Positions 56,082-60,928 of a DNA stretch of 60,928 nt are shown piece by piece. Origin of the DNA: Candidatus Tenebribacter davisii. GTDB taxonomy: Bacteria; Cloacimonadota; Cloacimonadia; Cloacimonadales; TCS61. Position numbers and translations under genes: made by a program. Position 1 is the first letter of the stretch, and each line of letters starts with the position of its first letter. The notes under the pieces were generated by a model. That model had not been told where the DNA came from and did not search any database. It saw only the letters and a list, made by a program, of their open reading frames with translations. The stretch covers positions 1-60,928 of the forward strand of contig JAVCCH010000058.1 of assembly GCA_030765535.1 (NCBI GenBank), written 5' to 3'.

Positions 56082-56978
56082 ATGAAAAATAATATTTCAA
56101 TTAAATTGTTAGTATTATTTATAGCTATTTTACTATGGCTACATCAGATCCTGATAAAAACACATAACATTGAAATTGATATTCCAATTAAGCTTGTTAA
56201 AACTCCGCAGAATTTAATTACCGATTCAAATAAATTGCCTGATATAACAATAAATATAAGTGCTGCCGGTAAAGATATTCTTTTATTTCACTATTCAAGA
56301 AAGTACTTTCAAATCGATACATCTAATTTTCGCTACGGTAAAAATCAAATCTATTTGAATGCTGATCAACTTGTCTATGCAGATAAGATAAAAATTGATA
56401 TTAATTCAATAGATAAAACAGAAGATTTCTTTATCAACATGGATAAATTGATAGAACGAAGTAAACCAATTAAGATACAATATGCTTCTGCAAATGATGA
56501 AGAGTTCTTTATTAAAAATAAGATAAAAAATCCAAATAGAAAAATTGCAGTAAAGGGTCCTTTAGCACTGCTGAAAGAGATCGAATTTATAATGACTAAC
56601 AAAATATCAAGTAAGATGATTGAAGACGGAAAACTTTCTGTAGCAATAATATCACCTGATCCAAAAGTAGAAATATTGCAGGATAAAATTGAATTTGAAA
56701 TTACTAATACAAAAATAATAAGTAGAACTATTTCATTAATTCCTATTAAATATCCCGAAAATATTAATATTTCGATCATTCCGCAGAAAGTATCAGTTAT
56801 GGTAAAAGGGCCAAAAGAGATCATTGAAGATCTGAGAACAAGTTCAATAACGGCTAATCTTAATATTACTTCTTTAAAAAAGAATTTTGCAAATGTGATT
56901 TTTGATGTTCCTTCAGGTGTGAAAATACTTGAATACACACCTCAAAAGATCCAGATCATCCACAATGATCGAAAATGA
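56082..56978 (+). CDS. YbbR-domain (CdaR-like) membrane-anchored protein
   Basis: A 298-residue protein with an N-terminal anchor (about 5-25, 'IKLLVLFIAILLWLHQILI') and about three YbbR repeats ('INISIIPQKVSVMVKGPKEIIEDL'). YbbR proteins often regulate the c-di-AMP synthase CdaA, but no cdaA gene is adjacent here. No ribosome site is visible, so coupling to the upstream gene is likely. The last codons overlap the tsaD start (ATGA). Confidence 0.85.
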   Translation: MKNNISIKLLVLFIAILLWLHQILIKTHNIEIDIPIKLVKTPQNLITDSNKLPDITINISAAGKDILLFHYSRKYFQIDTSNFRYGKNQIYLNADQLVYADKIKIDINSIDKTEDFFINMDKLIERSKPIKIQYASANDEEFFIKNKIKNPNRKIAVKGPLALLKEIEFIMTNKISSKMIEDGKLSVAIISPDPKVEILQDKIEFEITNTKIISRTISLIPIKYPENINISIIPQKVSVMVKGPKEIIEDLRTSSITANLNITSLKKNFANVIFDVPSGVKILEYTPQKIQIIHNDRK

Positions 56979-58000
56979 AAAAAAATAGACAATTTAAAAT
57001 ATTAGCCTTTGAAACATCTTGTGATGATACATCAGTTGCTGTTATTAATTCTGAATATCAAGTTTTAGTAAATCTCATTTCTTCTCAAACAACTCATGAA
57101 GACTTTGGTGGTGTTGTACCTGAATTAGCTTCCAGACTTCATTTGAAAAATATTATGAAACTAACTCAGGCTGCCATGTCTATAGCTGAATTAACCTTTA
57201 AAGACATAGACGCAATAGCAGTTTCCGTAAATCCAGGGCTGATAGGAGCACTCTTGGTTGGAGTATCATTTGCCAAGAGCTTAGCTTATAGTCTAGGAAA
57301 ACCGATAATTGCAGTAAATCATATGCTTGGACATATCTATGCAAATAGAATTGAGAATCCGGATCTCTTGCCACCATACCTTGCACTGGTAGTTTCTGGT
57401 GGTCATACGGAAATTGTAAATTTTAGATCTATGGCTGATTTTGATATAATAGGAAAAACACGCGATGATGCAGCTGGAGAAGCATTTGATAAGATAGCAA
57501 AACTTTTAAATCTGGGTTATCCCGGTGGTCCTATCGTTGATAAATATTCTAAAGATGGAAATCCTCAGTTTCATAAATTTCCACGTCCTTTAAATAAAAA
57601 AGATAATTATGATTTCAGCTTCAGCGGACTAAAAACTTCTGTTAGGAATTATCTGTTGGATAAAACAAATGATTTTATAAAAGAACATATTTCAGATATC
57701 ACAGCATCTATTCAGCAGGCAATTGTAGATAGCCTAGTTTCAAAAACAATTTCATATGCAAAAAAGAACAATGTAGAGACCATAATTGTTGCTGGCGGAG
57801 TTTCAGCTAATAGCCTTTTACGAAAAGAAATTACTGAGCAAGGAAGAAAGATAGGAGCCAAGGTATTCTTTCCTGCTTTAGAATATTGTATGGATAATGC
57901 TGCAATGATAGGAGCTGCTGCAATTGAAAAATACAAAATTAAAAATTTTGCCGACCTGTCTCTAAATGCTTTTTCTACAAAAGGTGTAAGAAACATTTAA
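56975..58000 (+). CDS. tsaD: tRNA threonylcarbamoyladenosine synthase subunit TsaD
   Basis: A 341-residue ASKHA-fold enzyme that transfers threonylcarbamoyl to A37 of ANN-reading tRNAs. 'ETSCDDTSVAVI' is the N-terminal signature, HMLGHIYANR supplies metal-binding His, and 'FSGLKTSVRNYL' and 'GGVSANSLLR' follow. Its ATG overlaps the YbbR stop by 4 bases. tsaB and tsaE are not in the window. Confidence 0.96.
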   Translation: MKKNRQFKILAFETSCDDTSVAVINSEYQVLVNLISSQTTHEDFGGVVPELASRLHLKNIMKLTQAAMSIAELTFKDIDAIAVSVNPGLIGALLVGVSFAKSLAYSLGKPIIAVNHMLGHIYANRIENPDLLPPYLALVVSGGHTEIVNFRSMADFDIIGKTRDDAAGEAFDKIAKLLNLGYPGGPIVDKYSKDGNPQFHKFPRPLNKKDNYDFSFSGLKTSVRNYLLDKTNDFIKEHISDITASIQQAIVDSLVSKTISYAKKNNVETIIVAGGVSANSLLRKEITEQGRKIGAKVFFPALEYCMDNAAMIGAAAIEKYKIKNFADLSLNAFSTKGVRNI

Positions 58001-58081
58001 TTAATATTTTTGTTAATTCTGAATAAATCCGCTTGACCTGATCTAACCAAAATAATTTCTATATTTCAATTGATTTAAATT

Positions 58082-58157
58082 GCTGGGATGGCACAGTTGG
58101 TAGCGCAACTGATTCGTAATCAGTAGGTCGGGGGTTCGAATCCCCCTTCCAGCACCA
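58082..58157 (+). tRNA. tRNA-Thr (anticodon CGT)
   Basis: A complete 76-base tRNA with encoded CCA. The acceptor GCTGGGA pairs with TTCCAGC (two G-T/A-T ends), the anticodon stem ACTGA/TCAGT encloses TTCGTAA, and the T loop is TTCGAAT. The anticodon CGT reads ACG (Thr). A TTGACC box at 58033-58038 lies upstream, but no good -10 was found. Confidence 0.97.
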
Positions 58158-58179
58158 TAATTCAATAAAAGGATTTCGA

Positions 58180-59163
58180 ATGAAAAGAAAACATAGTTGT
58201 TTAGCTTTATTTTCTGGTGGATTAGACAGCATATTAGCAGTTCTGTTCATGCAGAAGTTAGGTTACAGGGTTTTACCCATATTTTTCAGTACGCCTTTCT
58301 TTGGAGCTGAGAAGGCTCAAGAAACAGCCCTAAGTATGGGATTCGATCTTATCATTCACGATCTATCTGATATTTATTTGAGTATTCTTGAAAATCCCAG
58401 ATACGGTTTTGGGAAAAATATGAATCCCTGTATCGATTGCCACGGGCTTATGTTCCATGAAGCTGGTAAACTTATGGAAGAGTATAAGGTAGATTTTATC
58501 ATATCTGGAGAGGTATTAGGTCAGAGACCAATGAGCCAGAGAAAGGATGCAATGAATGCGGTTGGAAAACTAAGTGAGATAAAAGATCTATTAGTACGTC
58601 CACTTTCCCAAAAACTTATTTCCGATACGCTTCCAATACGAAATGGATGGGTTATAAAAAATGAAATGCTTGATATCCAGGGTCGTAATAGAACAAGACA
58701 AATGGAAATGGCTAAGGAATATGGAATCACGGATTATCCTTCACCGGGTGGTGGCTGCTTACTTACAGATGCAGGATTCTCGCGTAAATTGAAAGATCTT
58801 ATGATGTATAATATGTTTGATAAAAGATCAATTGAATTCCTTAAAACTGGAAGACATTTTAGATTAGATAAAAATATTAAACTTATTATCGGCAGAAACA
58901 AAAATGAAAATAATAATCTCAGTTTACTCGCGGAGAATGAGATTGTTATGCAAACAAAAGAGATCCCGGGACCACTGGGTATTATTCAATCAGTTAACGC
59001 GCCAACACTTGAAGAGATTAAACTTTCCGGTTCAATTCTACTCAGGTACAATTCAAGAGTTGAGAATTCATCAGTAGTTCAATATGGAATGAATTTTAAA
59101 CTTAACAATGAAGTTGAAATAGATAAAATGCTTGTAAAAGATATAAAACAATATCAAATTTAA
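58180..59163 (+). CDS. PP-loop ATPase, MnmA/ThiI-like tRNA thiolation-related protein
   Basis: A 327-residue protein. PP-loop SGGLDS (residues 12-17), then 'NPCIDCH' with candidate catalytic cysteines, GEVLGQRPMSQ, and 'DYPSPGGGCLLTD' at about 185-198. These are shared with MnmA/ThiI-type enzymes that add sulfur to tRNA uridines. It has no full MnmA domain set, so the exact target is unknown. AAGGA precedes the ATG. It lies 22 bases after tRNA-Thr and is probably cotranscribed with it. Confidence 0.78.
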   Translation: MKRKHSCLALFSGGLDSILAVLFMQKLGYRVLPIFFSTPFFGAEKAQETALSMGFDLIIHDLSDIYLSILENPRYGFGKNMNPCIDCHGLMFHEAGKLMEEYKVDFIISGEVLGQRPMSQRKDAMNAVGKLSEIKDLLVRPLSQKLISDTLPIRNGWVIKNEMLDIQGRNRTRQMEMAKEYGITDYPSPGGGCLLTDAGFSRKLKDLMMYNMFDKRSIEFLKTGRHFRLDKNIKLIIGRNKNENNNLSLLAENEIVMQTKEIPGPLGIIQSVNAPTLEEIKLSGSILLRYNSRVENSSVVQYGMNFKLNNEVEIDKMLVKDIKQYQI

Positions 59164-59172
59164 GGAATTGTA

Positions 59173-59808
59173 ATGCAATACAGAACATATAATATATTAC
59201 CAAGTTTTGGCACAAATACGTACCTTATCTGGGAAGAGAATTCAAAAGAGGCTGCTATTATTGATCCCGCAGCACCTTCTCAACATATGATCGATGAGAT
59301 TAAGACAATGAATATAAATTTAAAATACTTGATCTCGACTCATGGCCATGCTGATCATATAGGTGGGAATCAATTCATAAATGATAATTTTGATGTAAAG
59401 AAGTGTATTCATAAAGATGATGCAGATTTGCTGATAGATCCAAAAAAAAATCTAAGTGCTTTCTGGAGTCCTGAAATAATTGCTCCGAAAGCAGATGTTA
59501 TCTTAAATGATGGGGACATAATTAAATTAGGAAATGAAAAGATCCAGATAATTCATACACCGGGTCATACCCAAGGCGGAATTTGTCTTTTAACCGAAAA
59601 CTTATTATTCTCCGGAGATACACTTTTTGCTGAAGGTATAGGCAGAACAGATCTTCCGGGTGGTAACTATAAAACATTGATAAATTCTATAAAAACTAAA
59701 TTATTCGTTTTAGAAGGAGATATTAAGGTTCTACCCGGTCATGGACTTGATACTACTATCGAAGATGAGAAAGTAGGAAATCCATTTGTGGGGTTGATAG
59801 CCAGATAA
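59173..59808 (+). CDS. MBL-fold metallohydrolase (glyoxalase II-like)
   Basis: A 211-residue metallo-beta-lactamase-fold enzyme. STHGHADHIGG (metal ligands), HTPGHTQGG, FSGDTLF and LPGHG give the canonical di-metal site. Family members hydrolyse thioesters such as S-lactoylglutathione or related compounds; the substrate is unknown. AAGGA precedes the ATG, 9 bases after the PP-loop gene. Confidence 0.92.
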   Translation: MQYRTYNILPSFGTNTYLIWEENSKEAAIIDPAAPSQHMIDEIKTMNINLKYLISTHGHADHIGGNQFINDNFDVKKCIHKDDADLLIDPKKNLSAFWSPEIIAPKADVILNDGDIIKLGNEKIQIIHTPGHTQGGICLLTENLLFSGDTLFAEGIGRTDLPGGNYKTLINSIKTKLFVLEGDIKVLPGHGLDTTIEDEKVGNPFVGLIAR

Positions 59809-59815
59809 AAGTAGG

Positions 59816-59878
59816 GTCAATTCCCCGAATTGACAGATTAGTTAAGTGATAAAATTTTCGGACGATTAAGGGTAATCG
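59816..59878. repeat. Two tandem short hairpins in a convergent gap
   Basis: GTCAATT (59816-59822) and AATTGAC (59828-59834) pair around CCCCG. CGATTA (59863-59868) and TAATCG (59873-59878) pair around AGGG. No T-tract follows either, so a terminator role is uncertain. They lie between the convergent MBL and acyl-CoA synthetase genes. Confidence 0.4.
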
Positions 59879-59924
59879 CCTCTACAAATAAATAATGGAA
59901 TAAAAAAAACAATTCAATAGGATA

Positions 59925-60928
59925 CTATTCAGTATATAAATACCTTTTAATTTTCTTAGTTGGAGTTTTCTCAAAAGGTTCACGTTGTTCTATGATTTTC
60001 TTAATACTGGAAAAAGATGAAACTTGTGAATTCACACTACTCCTAATTTCCTGAAGTAAATCACTGATAAAATCTCTCATCCTATTCTCGTTTGCTTTCT
60101 TTGTTCTTTGTTCTTTATCAATCAATTCATAATTCAAGTGAACACGAGCGACAATCTTACTTTCAGATTCATAAACGATTGATTCCAAAACATTATGATT
60201 CTGGTTAACTACAGATTCGATATCCTCAGGATAAATGTTTTCACCGCTGGCACCAACTATAACATTTTTCATTCTGCCTTTAATGTAAAGATACTCGTTT
60301 TTCATTATTCCGAGATCACCAGTCTTGAACCAGCCGTCGTCCGTAAAAACTTCTTTCGTTCGCTCAGGATCTTTATAATATTCTTTCATTACGTTGTCGC
60401 CTATTACTTGGATTTCTCCCTCTCCGCTTTTTGGATCAGGCTCAAAAATGCGTACTTTAATATTTGTCAGAACTGGTCCTGTAGAGCGGAATTTAGTTGA
60501 GCTGGCATTAGCACCGGCAATCAATGGAGATGTTTCCGTTAGTCCATAACCAATAGCATAAGGGAATTTTGCATCTCTTAAGAATTTCTCTACATCTGAA
60601 GATAGAAGTGCACCTCCAATTCCGTAGAAATGCAGTTTACCACCAAATGAATTATACAATTTCTTACCAGCTATGTAATGTAAGAATTTCCTGGTTGGTA
60701 GGAAACTGTAAAGTATTTTTGATATAGGATTAGCTGTTAGAGTTGGATATATTTTATTTTTGAATATTTTTTCCATGATTAATGGAACTGTAAGCATAAG
60801 CGTGGGTTTGATCTTTTGCAAAGCAGGCAGCAGAACACTCGGAGTGGGAAGTTTATCGAGATAATATACAGCAGCTCCTTTCATAACAGGCATAATGAGA
60901 CCGAGTGTACATTCATAGGTGTGGGGAA
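59925..60928 (-). CDS. Long-chain acyl-CoA synthetase / AMP-binding enzyme, 5' end beyond the window
   Basis: The gene is partial: the frame stays open to the window edge, and codons upstream of 60893 (HTYECTLGLI) match the family, so the ATG at 60893 is internal. It activates fatty acids with ATP and CoA. Seen are GYGLTETSPLI, 'GWFKTGDLGIM', 'IKGRMKNVIVGASGENIYPEDIE' and the C-terminal Lys (TPTKKIKRYLY). The missing N-terminal part would hold the P-loop-like ATP motif. Confidence 0.93.
   Translation of the reverse strand, partial: PHTYECTLGLIMPVMKGAAVYYLDKLPTPSVLLPALQKIKPTLMLTVPLIMEKIFKNKIYPTLTANPISKILYSFLPTRKFLHYIAGKKLYNSFGGKLHFYGIGGALLSSDVEKFLRDAKFPYAIGYGLTETSPLIAGANASSTKFRSTGPVLTNIKVRIFEPDPKSGEGEIQVIGDNVMKEYYKDPERTKEVFTDDGWFKTGDLGIMKNEYLYIKGRMKNVIVGASGENIYPEDIESVVNQNHNVLESIVYESESKIVARVHLNYELIDKEQRTKKANENRMRDFISDLLQEIRSSVNSQVSSFSSIKKIIEQREPFEKTPTKKIKRYLYTE

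Noticed and set aside
56375-56938. 187-codon open frame opposite the YbbR gene
   Set aside because: It mirrors the YbbR repeats in reverse and has no family features; the sense gene is clearly coding.
59816-59878. The two hairpins as intrinsic terminators
   Set aside because: The stems are only 6-7 bp and no T-run follows either one.
1-60928. Prophage, transposon or CRISPR content
   Set aside because: No phage structural or recombinase genes, no insertion-sequence ends and no regularly spaced repeats were seen in the whole window.

Overview
The window is about 61 kb of AT-rich chromosome from a Gram-negative (diderm) bacterium. Evidence for an outer membrane is an AsmA-type protein, a TonB-dependent receptor, several predicted beta-barrels and many lipoproteins. 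An indolepyruvate:ferredoxin oxidoreductase pair (iorAB) points to anaerobic amino-acid fermentation. HslUV, FtsH, the tilS-hpt-ftsH order, c-di-GMP enzymes and the general style of the proteins suggest an FCB-group candidate phylum such as Cloacimonadota; this placement is an inference, since no rRNA lies in the window. Genes are dense, often overlap by 1-14 nt, and frequently start with TTG. No integrase, transposase, phage gene or CRISPR array was seen.

Layout. 0.1-6.8 kb (+): nadE, an AsmA-like protein, a Cys-cluster/TPR protein, a MATE pump and an HD hydrolase. 6.8-10.5 kb (-): DUF3795 protein, PlsC-like acyltransferase, YegS-like lipid kinase and two secreted proteins. 10.6-16.6 kb (-): the tilS-hpt-ftsH-hslV-hslU operon. 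16.8-19.0 kb (+): iorA-iorB, closed by a strong bidirectional terminator. 19.0-19.7 kb (-): two small RRM proteins.

20.4-26.9 kb (-): one apparent operon led by four membrane genes of unknown function (FnIII/DUF6754 protein plus three partners). One of these carries a single-base frameshift in a homopolymer. A TPR-GGDEF cyclase, MobB and a kinase-like protein follow.

27.0-34.3 kb (-): a nine-gene cluster with a structured-looking leader. It encodes two lipoproteins and two membrane-anchored or secreted proteins that share a repeated domain resembling the sulfite-oxidase/molybdopterin-binding fold, an ECF S component, two ECF ATPases, a TonB-dependent receptor and EcfT. It looks like a complete outer-to-inner-membrane uptake route for an unidentified cofactor-like substrate and is the best candidate here for an undescribed system.

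34.3-41.9 kb (-): oligopeptidase B-like lipoprotein, DUF2007 protein, HD-GYP and GGDEF enzymes side by side, a YjbR-like protein, a second MATE pump and a REC-PAS regulator. 42.0-47.1 kb: GcvT-like protein, tRNA-Asp, a small outer-membrane protein, a CMD protein, hslO and rsmA. 47.1-55.1 kb: PHP hydrolase and pseudopilin on the minus strand, divergent from an outer-membrane protein with two helix-hairpin-helix units, a second barrel and a 5'-nucleotidase; together these could serve extracellular DNA capture and nucleotide scavenging. 55.2-60.9 kb: HEAT-repeat protein, YbbR protein, tsaD, tRNA-Thr, a PP-loop protein, an MBL hydrolase and the 3' part of an acyl-CoA synthetase gene that runs off the window.
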